Origin: a candidate division TA06 bacterium B3_TA06
GTDB taxonomy: Bacteria; Hydrothermota; Tepidihabitantia; B3-TA06
Assembly (NCBI GenBank): GCA_005223075.1
Contig: NJBO01000001.1
Coordinates: forward strand, 1-64,000
Length of the DNA stretch: 64,000 bases
Direction: 5' to 3'
Shown: in pieces, positions 26,798 to 36,184 of the stretch
Numbering within the stretch: position 1 is the first letter of the stretch
How the letters are laid out: each line of letters opens with the position of its first letter
The notes under the pieces: generated by a model
Told to the model about the DNA's origin: nothing
The model's database searches: none
What the model saw: the letters and a program-made list of their open reading frames with translations, nothing else
Position numbers and translations under genes: made by a program

Positions 26798-27480
26798 TTG
26801 AGCTCAAAGATGTAGCCATAGTCATTCCCGCCTATGAGGTTGCAGATACATTAGAAAAGGTGCTGGCGGATTGGTTTCGCTTCGGTGCTGTATCTTATCA
26901 GATCTGGGTGGTTGACGACGGCTCACCTGATGGAACCGGCGATGCGGCGCGATGTATGGGGGTAGGCGTTTTGAACCATAAGAAAAACCGGGGCAAAGGA
27001 GCGGCGCACAAGACAGGGTTCGCTGCGGCAATCAAAGCAGGCTATGAATGGATCATGACCATTGACGCGGATACCCAACACGACGTAGGGGAGGCCTCAA
27101 GGTTTCTTGCCCTGAACCCGGCAGAATTCGACATGGCGATAGGCACACGACGCCACAACATGGCCGGTATGCCCTTCGACCGCTGGTTCATTAACCGTCT
27201 GACATCGATGGTACTCTCGATCTTTGGGGCACATAAACCGGTCACCGACTCACAGTGCGGATACAGGCTCATCTCCGCAGAAGTCCTGCGGAAAGTACCT
27301 CTAAGGACGAACCACTTCGACACCGAGTCCGAGCTTGTGGCCCGGGCTTTACGGGCAGGTTATCGGATAGCCGAGGTACCCATCACCACACTCTACACCT
27401 CGCCACGCTCACACATCAATCCATTCCTGGATACCCTGCGTTTCATAAGGCTCTGCTTCCGCTACCTATTCTGGTGGTAG
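26794..27480 (+). CDS. Glycosyltransferase family 2, dolichol-phosphate mannosyltransferase-like
   Basis: The 228-residue product has the GT-A core motifs: VIPAYEVADTLEKVL, WVVDDGSPDGTGD, NRGKGAAHKTGF and MTIDADTQHD (about residues 8-95), the acceptor-side GYRLI and FDTESELVARAL, and a basic C-terminus. It resembles bacterial Dpm1/polyprenyl-phosphate sugar transferases but has only a weak hydrophobic C-terminal end rather than a membrane domain. It starts at TTG 26794, overlapping nfo by 4 nt. The lipid-linked sugar it makes is unknown; a polysaccharide cluster follows about 4 kb further. Confidence 0.88.
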   Translation: MIELKDVAIVIPAYEVADTLEKVLADWFRFGAVSYQIWVVDDGSPDGTGDAARCMGVGVLNHKKNRGKGAAHKTGFAAAIKAGYEWIMTIDADTQHDVGEASRFLALNPAEFDMAIGTRRHNMAGMPFDRWFINRLTSMVLSIFGAHKPVTDSQCGYRLISAEVLRKVPLRTNHFDTESELVARALRAGYRIAEVPITTLYTSPRSHINPFLDTLRFIRLCFRYLFWW

Positions 27481-27551
27481 CCCTCCTCATTCGATAGTTT
27501 AATATCCCAATATCCAAATCAAAGATTGCCCATTTAGGAATCTACACGCAC

Positions 27552-27580
27552 AAAAAAAGCCGCCCCTTGGTCGGGGCGGC
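27552..27580 (-). terminator. Rho-independent terminator of the 27602-29320 gene
   Basis: A perfect GC-rich hairpin, GCCGCCCC-GACCAA-GGGGCGGC on the minus strand (27580-27559), is followed directly by seven T (27558-27552). It lies 21 nt after the stop codon of the minus-strand gene. It could act weakly on the converging forward transcript too. Confidence 0.88.
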
Positions 27581-27601
27581 AAATCTTTAAGAATTATGTG
27601 C

Positions 27602-29320
27602 TTAGCGCACGAATACAGTCTTACGCGTCAGGTTAGCTGCAGGCGAAGAGAACTTGATGAAGTAAACACCGCTAGGAAGCGCACTTTCGTCAAGCGTGAA
27701 CTCGTGCACACCCGCCGCAAGGTTGCCTTCATGAAGGGTCAGCCTGCGGCGACCGACCACGTCAAGCACGTAAAGCTCACCATCGGTAAGGGCAGGCAAC
27801 GAAAGCATAACCGCTCCACCGGTAACTGAAAGTTCATAAGTAGTCGGGGCAATCTCCTTCTCTTTCACAGCCGCAGAAGTGCAGTAGACCGAGTCGTAGA
27901 TGGTATCGTTGTCCGGTACCGAGTCGCCAGCAAGTAATGTGTAAACCCGGATGTCGTACCAGGCACTATCGTGATGAGGAATGTTCAGCCACCCATTAAA
28001 GGTAACCTCTGCTTCCTCGTCCACACCCAGCGGGCCAACGGTCTTCGTGCTTGAGTAGTCCTGAAACCCGGAGTAGAAGATCTTGAACTCCACATTAAAC
28101 GTAGCTGGCGTGTTGCTCTGATTGCGAACCGTGGCCACAGGAGTATACGTGGAGTCGGGATGGATCTGTCGGAGATCCGGCGGGTGACCTTGGAACCACC
28201 ACGTTACGGGTAAGACGTCCTTGATGATCTTGGTGACGTATTTTAGATCACCGTTGGTCGCATCATAGTAGGAGATGTGGGGAAAGCTGGCATCACCTTG
28301 ATAGCTGAGGGCAATGGATGTATACTTTCCAACGTTACCTGTTGTATCCACCTTCTCGGTATGCCAGCCGAGGTAGTTCTCGGAGTAGGCGTACTTGAGA
28401 TCGCCATTCGCTTCACTGTAGTAGCTGGCGTGGGTAGAACCAAGCGCCTGAGATCCGTATGACCCTTGATCTATTACATCGATTGCCCATGTCGATCCGG
28501 TCCAGCGAGCATACGTGAGGTATCCGTTTGTAGCATTGAAGTAGCTGATGTAGGGGAGGCTGCCTGCATCTTCGTTGATGACGATATCAGGCCAGGCTCC
28601 TATGTTATCACCGGGAACCATCTCAACGGTATCTATCATCCAGTTACCTGAAACAAGATACGCATACTTCAGGTAACCGGTGCCGGTCAAGGGGTCGCCG
28701 TCCCAGGCGTAGTAGGCGATGTAGGGGGTGCCGATGGAATCAAGAGTGATCGAGGTGCCGGATATATCGGTCCAGAATATAGGAAGCGGCCCTACGCTGT
28801 CCACTGTATCGCGCACCCATCCTGTAGCCGAGGATCGAACGTAGAGGAGATAGTTCGTGGTAGCATCATAGTAGGATATATGAGCATAATCATCTTGATC
28901 CACCGCTATATCGCATCCCTGGCCCACATCGTTGTCGCTGGGATCCGGAGTGCCGACAATCCAGTGTCCTGAACCATCAAGGCTCGCCCATTTGAGATTG
29001 GCGTTCGCCACGTCGTAGTATGCGATCTGAGGCAGGTCGGTCAGCGGACCAAGAGCCAGTGAGGCGAAGATGCCGACTCCGCCCAGGCCGCCGTTATCGT
29101 CGACAACCTCTATATCCCAATCCGTGCCGTTCCAGGCAGCATACTTGAGAAACGCACTGTCCGCGTATAAGTAGGCGATGTGTGGGCTATTCTCCGAGTC
29201 GATCGCCAGTGAGGTAAATAGCCCGACGTTGCCGGTGGTATCCACTGCCTTGATGTCCCACGCTTGCCCGAAGGCGCTAACCACCCCTATTACGAGAAGC
29301 ACACTTATCCATTTCTTCAT
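27602..29320 (-). CDS. Secreted beta-propeller-like repeat protein with T9SS-type C-terminal sorting domain
   Basis: I take ATG 29320 as the start: it follows AAGGAGGTC and opens a signal peptide (MKKWISVLLVIGVVSAFGQ). The 572-residue product has about eight repeats of some 45 residues with a core like PHISYYDATNGDLKYV and IAYYDVANANLKWA, probably propeller blades. A C-terminal domain (about 500-572) has GELYVLDVVGRR, LPSGVYFIKF and a final TRKTVFVR, the pattern of Por secretion C-terminal domains. It is likely exported and surface-attached. The internal repeats make accidental frames on the opposite strand. Substrate or ligand is unknown. Confidence 0.85.
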   Translation of the reverse strand: MKKWISVLLVIGVVSAFGQAWDIKAVDTTGNVGLFTSLAIDSENSPHIAYLYADSAFLKYAAWNGTDWDIEVVDDNGGLGGVGIFASLALGPLTDLPQIAYYDVANANLKWASLDGSGHWIVGTPDPSDNDVGQGCDIAVDQDDYAHISYYDATTNYLLYVRSSATGWVRDTVDSVGPLPIFWTDISGTSITLDSIGTPYIAYYAWDGDPLTGTGYLKYAYLVSGNWMIDTVEMVPGDNIGAWPDIVINEDAGSLPYISYFNATNGYLTYARWTGSTWAIDVIDQGSYGSQALGSTHASYYSEANGDLKYAYSENYLGWHTEKVDTTGNVGKYTSIALSYQGDASFPHISYYDATNGDLKYVTKIIKDVLPVTWWFQGHPPDLRQIHPDSTYTPVATVRNQSNTPATFNVEFKIFYSGFQDYSSTKTVGPLGVDEEAEVTFNGWLNIPHHDSAWYDIRVYTLLAGDSVPDNDTIYDSVYCTSAAVKEKEIAPTTYELSVTGGAVMLSLPALTDGELYVLDVVGRRRLTLHEGNLAAGVHEFTLDESALPSGVYFIKFSSPAANLTRKTVFVR

Positions 29321-29370
29321 AAAGACCTCCTTGGGTTTAGATGTTCGTAACAACTCCATATATCCGTATA

Positions 29371-29398
29371 ATCGTAAGGATTTTAGGGCGTTTGTCAA
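29371..29398 (-). promoter_or_regulatory. Promoter of the 27602-29320 gene
   Basis: On the minus strand there is a -35 TTGACA (29398-29393), a 16-bp spacer and a -10 TACGAT (29376-29371). The leader of about 44 nt ends in AAGGAGGTC (29332-29324). Confidence 0.7.
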
Positions 29399-29461
29399 GT
29401 GGTAAGGTTAATAAAGAACCGCTCTTAAAAAATCCACTCGTGCCACAGAAGACAAGGGACT

Positions 29462-31546
29462 TCATCGAGAGGAAGGAGCTTTCACGACCTTGCAGTACCA
29501 GTTCTTGCCCCGAATAAAATACACCCCAGCAAGCAGCTCGGAGGCGTCAAACCTGGCCCCATGAATGTTCGCCTGAAGTCTGCCCGAGGCGTCGTAGAGC
29601 CGGGCCTGGACCGGTCTGCTGAAATACAAAACGGAACTAAATGGATTTGGCCATACATCCAATACAGAGGCAGGCAACGCCGAGGATTCATCTATCCCTA
29701 ATCCAAGGAAAAGCACACGCAGCAACCCATCATATCCGTCTGCAACCAATAGGGTATCGCCGAGAGAAACGACATCCCGTGCCTCGCCGCCGGTGTTCAA
29801 ACTCCCAACAAGATGCGGAAAGGATGGGTTGGCTACGTCGTATGCGTAGATTCCGGCCGCTCCATGTGCTAAAAAAAGATTGCAAGCCTCCAAGACAAGG
29901 GAAAAGTTAACGTGCTCGGTCGGGATGGTAGATAGCAGTTGCCAATCCAATCCAGAGATGTCGTAGATAGCCGCACCTTCGGTTGCTTGGGCTACGAAAA
30001 GTAGCGAGTCCTGCAAGGCCATATCAAGCACACCGCCTGCAGTAGGTTTAACTCCCAGAAGAAGCGGGGAGGCAGGCACCCTGACATCAACCACGGCTAT
30101 ACCGGACTCCTCGAACCCCACATACACCGTATCTCCGCTCTTGAGTACCGCAAGCGCGCGAGCATCCAGGTGAATACGCGTCGCCTCGCTTGGAAAGGAC
30201 GGATTGGAAAGGTCAACCACAATAAGTCCGGAATCGCCGCAGGCAAGGTAGGCAAAACTTGAATCAACTTCCAAAGCCCAGACATGGACCTCATCCATAC
30301 TAAGGCGAGAGATCAAGTTGACCACGCTTACCGGATCATCCATATGATAAAGTCCAAGCCCGGCCCAGCTCTCGGCTACGTAAAGCGTATCGTCGTGAAT
30401 TTCGAGATCTCGCGGCCAGTCTTGCGTTGAAAAAAATCGCGTGAGGAAAAACGAATCGCTTCTCGGAAAGAATGCAAGTGTTCCGCCTTGCATACCCAGC
30501 ACAATCCAGTCATCATTACAGGCTACTGCCTGCGATGATCCACCAAGAACCGCGTCGTCTGTATGAGAAGGAGTGGCAGGATCGGAAAGATCGAACAACC
30601 ACCAAGAGCCAAGGTGACCGGCCAGTGCAGCATAATCACCTGCGATCGAGATATCGTAAGGCCATACATCAACCTCTCCGAATCCCAGGCTGGCTATCTC
30701 GTTATGCGAAACCAGATCGACGACATGGACCGAATCGTCCCATGAAGCCACGCAGGCGAGTGTATCGTCCAGATCAACATCCCACGCACCGAATATCGGT
30801 ATCGAAGCAAAAAGAACAGGATCATAAGGCGCTGAAATGTCAACAACATGCATACCTCCGTCGAACGAACACACCACCGCCTTATCGCGCAATGAATCGA
30901 GTGCAAGCCCGTAGTGCTGGCCTGTAAGGTCGAGTCCTGCGATAGAACGTGGCTCACAAGGATCGGAGACGTCCAGCACCAAAAGGCCTTTAGAGACATC
31001 TGTGGCGTAGAGGAAGTCTTCGTAAAGCTCAAGCGAACGAAGATTAAAACCGGAAAGAGAACCTAGGAGCTGGGGATTAGACGGGTTGCGGCAGTCGTAT
31101 ATCTCAAGACCTTCTGAACCCATCGCAGTGTAAAGGGTATCGCCGCGGGTTGCAAGACCGAAGACTCGCCCGCCGGTGGAAAAGAGATTAAGTAGTTGGG
31201 GATCGTTAAGGGATAAGACATCCACAATCGCAACGCCCCGGTCGTCTATAGCAACATAAAGACGACTGTTGGATTTTATACAAGTGTAGGCCATCCCTGG
31301 AAAAATAATCTCGGAAAGCCAGAAGACTTCCCCTGAGGAGCTAACCTCACCAATTTGCAGCACCGCACCGTTTGTGTAGAAGAGGTAGTCACCATCGCGC
31401 AGCACCGAGAACCCCGACCCGTACGGCCAGTGGTCAAGAACCTCGAAGTTATAATCGGTACGAGAACGTGAATATGAAGGCATATCTAAAACATCAGGGG
31501 AACGTCCACCCCATGCAAGAAGAAGTGAAACTAACAAAGCAATCAC
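29462..31546 (-). CDS. Secreted LVIVD-repeat protein with T9SS-like C-terminal domain
   Basis: The 694-residue product starts at GTG 31546, 6 nt after a -10 box. A short signal sequence (MIALLVSLLLAWGG) is followed by about twelve LVIVD-type repeats of 40-45 residues (GVAIVDVLSLNDPQLLN, GLLVLDVSDPCEP, GLIVVDLSNPSFP), expected to fold as beta-propellers. The end (about 620-694) has DVWPNPFSSVLYF, ARLYDASGRLQ and LLAGVYFIRG, a compact Por-like sorting domain that finishes in a basic tail. It is transcribed in the same direction as the gene at 27602, about 60 nt upstream of that gene's promoter. The repeats suggest a surface binding role; no catalytic motif is seen. Confidence 0.85.
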   Translation of the reverse strand: MIALLVSLLLAWGGRSPDVLDMPSYSRSRTDYNFEVLDHWPYGSGFSVLRDGDYLFYTNGAVLQIGEVSSSGEVFWLSEIIFPGMAYTCIKSNSRLYVAIDDRGVAIVDVLSLNDPQLLNLFSTGGRVFGLATRGDTLYTAMGSEGLEIYDCRNPSNPQLLGSLSGFNLRSLELYEDFLYATDVSKGLLVLDVSDPCEPRSIAGLDLTGQHYGLALDSLRDKAVVCSFDGGMHVVDISAPYDPVLFASIPIFGAWDVDLDDTLACVASWDDSVHVVDLVSHNEIASLGFGEVDVWPYDISIAGDYAALAGHLGSWWLFDLSDPATPSHTDDAVLGGSSQAVACNDDWIVLGMQGGTLAFFPRSDSFFLTRFFSTQDWPRDLEIHDDTLYVAESWAGLGLYHMDDPVSVVNLISRLSMDEVHVWALEVDSSFAYLACGDSGLIVVDLSNPSFPSEATRIHLDARALAVLKSGDTVYVGFEESGIAVVDVRVPASPLLLGVKPTAGGVLDMALQDSLLFVAQATEGAAIYDISGLDWQLLSTIPTEHVNFSLVLEACNLFLAHGAAGIYAYDVANPSFPHLVGSLNTGGEARDVVSLGDTLLVADGYDGLLRVLFLGLGIDESSALPASVLDVWPNPFSSVLYFSRPVQARLYDASGRLQANIHGARFDASELLAGVYFIRGKNWYCKVVKAPSSR

Positions 31547-31552
31547 TCTACT

Positions 31553-31580
31553 ATCCTAGTGGTTTGACCAACGTTGTCAA
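31553..31580 (-). promoter_or_regulatory. Leaderless promoter of the LVIVD-repeat gene
   Basis: On the minus strand there is a -35 TTGACA (31580-31575), a 16-bp spacer and a -10 TAGGAT (31558-31553), ending 6 nt before GTG 31546. Confidence 0.68.
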
Positions 31581-31614
31581 CTCAAGACCCGGAAATTGAA
31601 GACCGACCTACTCA

Positions 31615-31642
31615 TTGACGGGAACCGAATTCCGGCTAAAAT
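31615..31642 (+). promoter_or_regulatory. Leaderless promoter of the polysaccharide cluster
   Basis: There is a -35 TTGACG (31615-31620), a 16-bp spacer and a -10 TAAAAT (31637-31642), ending 6 nt before ATG 31649. It is divergent from the LVIVD-gene promoter. Confidence 0.7.
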
Positions 31643-31648
31643 GGCTTA

Positions 31649-32839
31649 ATGAAACCAGCGATTGAGGGCGGGAAGCCCGTACGTGAAGAGCCTCTTGTCT
31701 TCGGCAAACCTGACATCCGAATGGAAGATATAGCCGAGGTCGTGGACACCCTGCGTTCGGGCTGGATAGGCCAAGGTCCGAAAACCGAGCGCTTCGAGCA
31801 GATGTTTGCCGAATATACCGGAGCAAAGCACGCAATCGCGGTAAACTCATGCACAGCCGCGCTTTACCTCTCGCTTGGTATGCTTGAGCTGGGACCTGAA
31901 GACGAGGTCATAACATCTCCCATGACCTATCCCTCGACCGCCAACGTTATACTTCATCACGGGGCAAAGGTTCGCTTCGCAGACGTTGATGAACGAAGCG
32001 GAAATATTGATCCGGTTAATGTCCAGGAGCAAATCACCACCAAAACCAGGGCGGTTATTCCAGTGCATCTTCATGGCTACCCCGTTGACATGGAGGCGAT
32101 ACTCTATCTGGCAGAGTATGCCAGCATTGCCGTCATAGTTGACGCGGCACATGCAATCGAGGCTCGTTACATGGACAAGCACGTTGGGGTGCTGGGGGAT
32201 GCGGCCTGCTTCAGCTTCTACGCCACCAAGAACGTCACTTCTGCCGATGGTGGTATGATCACCACCGATCGAGACGACTGGGCCAAGAGATTCAAGCTTC
32301 TAAGGATGCACGGGATAACCCGAACCGCGTGGAACAGATTCAAGGAAGAAGGTTTCAAGTTCTACGATACGGTGACTCCCGGCTACAAGCTAAACCTTAC
32401 CGACCTGCAGTCTGCGATGGCTCTGCACCAGATGGAGCGCATCGAGGATAGCTGGAAGAGGCGGACTGAGGTGTGGAAGGCATACGATGCCGCGCTCAGC
32501 CAGATGAAAGGAATAGAAACCCCGCCTGAGCCTGGAGAAGGTCGTCACGCCCACCACCTCTACCCGGTGAGGCTGAAGTTGGAGCAACTGAGTATAACAA
32601 GGGACGAGTTTCTCGAGGCGCTCAAGGCGGAAGGCATCGGTGCCGGCATCCACTTCATCTCGCTTCATCTGCACAGCTTCTACAAAAACACCTTCGGATT
32701 TAAGCCGGATGATTTCCCGGTAGCGGCAAGGATATCACAGCGCACCCTGTCATTACCCCTCTCCCCAGCCCTCACAGATACCGACGTAGAGGATGTGATA
32801 GCCGCTGTCCGCAAGCTTCTTTCCTACTATGCCCGTTGA
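31649..32839 (+). CDS. DegT/DnrJ/EryC1/StrS-family sugar aminotransferase
   Basis: This PLP enzyme transaminates a nucleotide keto-sugar, giving an amino sugar for surface polysaccharide. The 396-residue product has the family motifs: EPLVFGKPDI near the start, VDTLRSGWIGQGPKTERFE, HAIAVNSCTAALYLSL, the cofactor region VIVDAAHAIEARY and the catalytic Lys in CFSFYATKNVTSADGGM (about residues 188-205). GYKLNLTDLQSAM and HHLYPVRL follow. It resembles ArnB/PseC/PglE-type enzymes, but the sugar cannot be told. It is first in a run with FemAB-like, glycosyltransferase and flippase genes. Confidence 0.94.
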   Translation: MKPAIEGGKPVREEPLVFGKPDIRMEDIAEVVDTLRSGWIGQGPKTERFEQMFAEYTGAKHAIAVNSCTAALYLSLGMLELGPEDEVITSPMTYPSTANVILHHGAKVRFADVDERSGNIDPVNVQEQITTKTRAVIPVHLHGYPVDMEAILYLAEYASIAVIVDAAHAIEARYMDKHVGVLGDAACFSFYATKNVTSADGGMITTDRDDWAKRFKLLRMHGITRTAWNRFKEEGFKFYDTVTPGYKLNLTDLQSAMALHQMERIEDSWKRRTEVWKAYDAALSQMKGIETPPEPGEGRHAHHLYPVRLKLEQLSITRDEFLEALKAEGIGAGIHFISLHLHSFYKNTFGFKPDDFPVAARISQRTLSLPLSPALTDTDVEDVIAAVRKLLSYYAR

Positions 32840-33743
32840 TTTCAAACCCTGGAAGGGGATCTGGGACGCCTGTCCGTGGGCTACCCCGTTCGCCTCCCCC
32901 CTATGGCATGCGGTGACCGAAGAGATCGAGCCCGAAGATGCGAGTTTTGAGTGGAAGGGGATCATTACCCCCTTACGTAAGATCAAACTGGCCAAAGGGC
33001 TGCTCTCCGGATATGAATCTTCCGTACCCGGAGTCCCGGCAGGACCCATCGCTCTTAAAGTACCCGATGCCGCCACGATCGAGGCCTACTGGCAAGAACT
33101 ACTACGTAGAACAGGGGGCAAGTTCCTTATCCACCTCCCGCCAAACTCTCCATTCATCAACGCTGTCTTCAGAAAAACAGAGATCTATACTCATATTCTT
33201 AATATCTCTGAGAAGGACAGAAAGATGTCCAAACACCATAGGGATCGAATGAAAAAAGCCCAAAAGGCAGGGGTATATGTAACCCCTGGCCTGCGTGATG
33301 AGGACTTTGAGGCCTACATGGATATGTATAACGCGTCGCTGCAACGATGGAAAACCAAACCTGCAAGGATATATCCACAAGACTTCTTCCAGCGGGTACG
33401 GGAGATACTTGTGCCGGCTGACTCGGCAGGCTTCTTTATAGCATGGAAAGACATAAAACCCCAGGCAGGATCCCTTGTGCTTTACGGGCATAAAAGAGCG
33501 GTATCCTGGCATACGGTAAGGGCCGATGACTCTGTGCGGGGTGCGAATCAACTCCTGAACTGGACGATTATGGAACAAGCGGCAAAACGGGGGATAACCG
33601 AATTCGACTTCGGACCAAGCCCTAGAATGGAGGGGGTAGCGAAATTCAAAGAGAGATTCGGCGCTGAGCTGGAATCTCAAATAACGATAGTAGGACCTGC
33701 CCGTTTATTTTCCTCCTACTTTCTACGCAGAGTAAGACAATGA
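32829..33743 (+). CDS. FemAB/GNAT-fold acyltransferase (peptidoglycan-bridge or exopolysaccharide type)
   Basis: The 304-residue product overlaps the aminotransferase gene by 11 bp. It contains a C-terminal GNAT-like domain of the FemAB family: KMSKHHRDRMKKAQKAGV (about 134-151), FFIAWKDIKPQAGSLVLYGHKR split as FFIAWKDIKPQ and AGSLVLYGHK, SWHTVRADDSVRGANQLLNW and EFDFGPSPRMEGVAKFKERF (20 residues). The family transfers aminoacyl groups from tRNA or acyl groups to sugars. Next to a sugar aminotransferase, N-acylation of the new amino sugar is a plausible task, but this is inference. Confidence 0.82.
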   Translation: MPVDFKPWKGIWDACPWATPFASPLWHAVTEEIEPEDASFEWKGIITPLRKIKLAKGLLSGYESSVPGVPAGPIALKVPDAATIEAYWQELLRRTGGKFLIHLPPNSPFINAVFRKTEIYTHILNISEKDRKMSKHHRDRMKKAQKAGVYVTPGLRDEDFEAYMDMYNASLQRWKTKPARIYPQDFFQRVREILVPADSAGFFIAWKDIKPQAGSLVLYGHKRAVSWHTVRADDSVRGANQLLNWTIMEQAAKRGITEFDFGPSPRMEGVAKFKERFGAELESQITIVGPARLFSSYFLRRVRQ

Positions 33744-34870
33744 TATCGATAGGGCATTTCCACTACTGTTTCTTTGAACGTTCCGAGACGTTCATCCACC
33801 ATCAGCTTGCGTCCTTAAAACGCTACCGACCGGTGGCTATATCTTTGATATCTCGGAACCTGGATGAGTTTTCTTTACCCAACGGAGTCCACTACGATGT
33901 TGGCTTGGCCCTTCCTAGACCTGGCCTGCAGTTCCTCGCCCCCTTCAGGTATTCGGCACTAAAACTGGCAGCGGAGCTTTTCTGCAGAGAGCAAATCGCC
34001 CTCCTGCATGCTCACTTCGGCACCTGGGGAGCCTACGCCCTGCCTTTGCAAAAAAGCCTGCGCGTGCCGATGGCAGTTACCTTCTATGGACAAGACATGT
34101 CCCTGCTCCCTAAAAGGACGATATGGCGAAATCGGTTCCAGAAGTTATGGAAGAAGGGAGACCTGTTTCTTGTCGAAGGTCCCCACATGATGGCGGAACT
34201 CATTAAACTCGGCGCTCCTCGAGAAAAGGTAGCTCTCCAGCGCATCGGGGTTCCGGTATCGGGGATAGGGTTTCGCATACCCAAGATCAAATCCGATCCC
34301 CACACCGCCCTATGGGCAGGCCGCATGGTTGAAAAGAAAGGACTGATGGATGCTCTCAAAGCGCTAGGGATACTGAGCAATAAAGGGATCGGTCTCGATC
34401 TGCGGGTGATAGGAGACGGCCAGGAAAGAGCCAAGGCGAAAAGATTTGTTCAAGAGAAAGGACTTGAGGATAAAGTGAGGTTTCTGGGCTTTCTTGATTA
34501 CCAAGGCTATCTTAGAGAGCTCAAGCAGGCGGATTTCCTCATCGCCCCAAGCAGAACATCAAGCAAGGGTGAAACCGAAGGTGGAGCGCCTACCACCATA
34601 CTGGAAGCCCAAGCACGCGGCCTGCCGGTCGTAGCCACCCGTCATGCCGACATCCCGTTTATCCTACCACAGAATTACCCCTATCTAGCCAACGAAGCCG
34701 ATCCCGCAGATCTTGCCCGCGTGATAAAACTACTGCTCGATGATCGAAAAAGATGGCCCCAAATCGCACGTGAAGGTCGCAAACACGTTGAGCGTTTCCA
34801 TGATCTCAAAGCAACCACTCAATCGCTAGAGAAACACTACGACCGCCTTTTAACCGAACGAATCCGGTAG
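33740..34870 (+). CDS. Glycosyltransferase family 4 (group 1)
   Basis: The 376-residue GT-B enzyme overlaps the previous stop by 4 nt. The N-terminal half has LLHAHFGTWGAYALPL (about 90-105) and VEGPHMMAELIKLGAP. The C-terminal half has AGRMVEKKGLMDALKAL, DLRVIGDGQERAKAK, FLGFLDYQGYLRELKQADF and the donor-binding motif GGAPTTILEAQARGLPVVAT (about 281-300), typical of GT4. It retains its sugar-nucleotide Glu in the E-x7-E region (EGGAPTTILE). It belongs to the polysaccharide run; donor and acceptor are unknown. Confidence 0.9.
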   Translation: MISIGHFHYCFFERSETFIHHQLASLKRYRPVAISLISRNLDEFSLPNGVHYDVGLALPRPGLQFLAPFRYSALKLAAELFCREQIALLHAHFGTWGAYALPLQKSLRVPMAVTFYGQDMSLLPKRTIWRNRFQKLWKKGDLFLVEGPHMMAELIKLGAPREKVALQRIGVPVSGIGFRIPKIKSDPHTALWAGRMVEKKGLMDALKALGILSNKGIGLDLRVIGDGQERAKAKRFVQEKGLEDKVRFLGFLDYQGYLRELKQADFLIAPSRTSSKGETEGGAPTTILEAQARGLPVVATRHADIPFILPQNYPYLANEADPADLARVIKLLLDDRKRWPQIAREGRKHVERFHDLKATTQSLEKHYDRLLTERIR

Positions 34871-34871
34871 G

Positions 34872-36170
34872 ATGAAGCGCAAAGGCGATTTCCTGGCCAA
34901 GGCCACGGGAACGTTCCTGACAATGGGATTCAGCACGTGTTTAGGTTTCATCGTGAACCTGATCCTGGCTCGTGTGCTAGGTCCGGCTGGGAAAGGAACA
35001 ATCGCACCTGCCTTGTCGGTGGCGACCATCGGGATAACCATAGCCTCACTGGGGCTCGATCACTCCGCAGCCTACTTCCTGGACAAGAAACCTTTCAGGG
35101 CGAAGGATGTACTCCTGACCTCTTTTCTGTTTGCTATCATATCAGGCGTTCTGGCGTCCATGGGTATACTCCTGGCACTTGAGTATGTAATCCCGGAAGC
35201 CACCTCGCTAACCCGCCTGTTCTTTGCGGGCGGCGTCTTCTTCACCGTTATCTACAACATATCCCACAGCGGTCTTCTGGGACGCAACCGACTCGGTCTC
35301 ATAAATCTTGGACGAGTGGCCTCGGATGTCTTAAGAACCATCCTAGCGACGCTTTTCCTCTATTCCCTGTGGCCGACGATAGAGGGGTTTGCCTTCGCAT
35401 ATATGATCGCTCAGGCTCTGAACGCAATCCTTGTAACCGTCTTTGCCTTTAGAGAAGTAGGAATTATCGGTGCCAAGATAGACCTCTCGTTTCTCAGCAG
35501 AGCGGTAGGATTCGGAGTGGCGGTTTTCTTGGCTTCGCTTACCTTGCAGGCCAACCGGCAGATAGGGGTGCTGATTCTCAAAATGCTTAGATCGGTGGAG
35601 GAAACCGGTCTCTACGCACAGGCACAAACCTTTGCCAACCTCCTGCTTCTTCTACCCCAGGCGCTCTCCTTTGCCCTTTACGGAGCGGTGGTAGGGGAAC
35701 GGGGCAAAGAGGAGTTCACTGCAAGAATCGTAAGGCTGTCGATTTTTTCTCTGCTTGTGCTCTCTGGGATTGTAGCTTTGATCGCCCCCTGGCTTATCCC
35801 CGCCCTGTTTACCGAAAAGTTTACTCCAAGCATTCCATATCTCTGGGGGCTTCTGCCCGGCGTGGTGATCTACGCCCTGCCTCAGCTTTACGCCTCATTC
35901 ATAATCGCAAGCTGGGGCAAGCCCTGGTACGTTTTTGCCGCGAGTATCCTTGGACTTTCCTTGAATGTCCTGCTCAACCTGTTGCTTATCCCCTATCTTG
36001 GGGCGTGGGGAACGGTTATCGCCTTCGACGCCGCCAGCATCGCGATGGCTCTTTACTATGTCGTATTCCTTAAAAAGCAGACTGGAATAAGTATAAGAGG
36101 GCTACTGCTGCCCTCTGGAGAGGATTTCCGCTTTCTGTTAAGACGCCTCAAGTCTTTCTTTAAACGGTAA
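34872..36170 (+). CDS. Polysaccharide flippase, Wzx/MviN-like (MATE superfamily)
   Basis: This 432-residue protein has about 12-14 predicted transmembrane helices and the oligosaccharide-flippase pattern: FSTCLGFIVNLILARVLGPA near the N-terminus, LGRVASDVLRTI and FGVAVFLASLTLQANRQIGV in the middle, and a C-terminus rich in hydrophobic helices. It should move undecaprenyl-linked oligosaccharides across the inner membrane for polymerisation. No Wzy polymerase is present in the window. It follows the GT4 gene by one base and ends in a basic cytoplasmic tail. Confidence 0.88.
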   Translation: MKRKGDFLAKATGTFLTMGFSTCLGFIVNLILARVLGPAGKGTIAPALSVATIGITIASLGLDHSAAYFLDKKPFRAKDVLLTSFLFAIISGVLASMGILLALEYVIPEATSLTRLFFAGGVFFTVIYNISHSGLLGRNRLGLINLGRVASDVLRTILATLFLYSLWPTIEGFAFAYMIAQALNAILVTVFAFREVGIIGAKIDLSFLSRAVGFGVAVFLASLTLQANRQIGVLILKMLRSVEETGLYAQAQTFANLLLLLPQALSFALYGAVVGERGKEEFTARIVRLSIFSLLVLSGIVALIAPWLIPALFTEKFTPSIPYLWGLLPGVVIYALPQLYASFIIASWGKPWYVFAASILGLSLNVLLNLLLIPYLGAWGTVIAFDAASIAMALYYVVFLKKQTGISIRGLLLPSGEDFRFLLRRLKSFFKR

Positions 36171-36184
36171 ACCGGAGTCTCGGC

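Noticed and set aside
28243-29320. Possible CRISPR-like periodicity
   Set aside because: The periodicity comes from protein repeats (propeller blades) in the coding sequence; repeat units differ and have no spacers.
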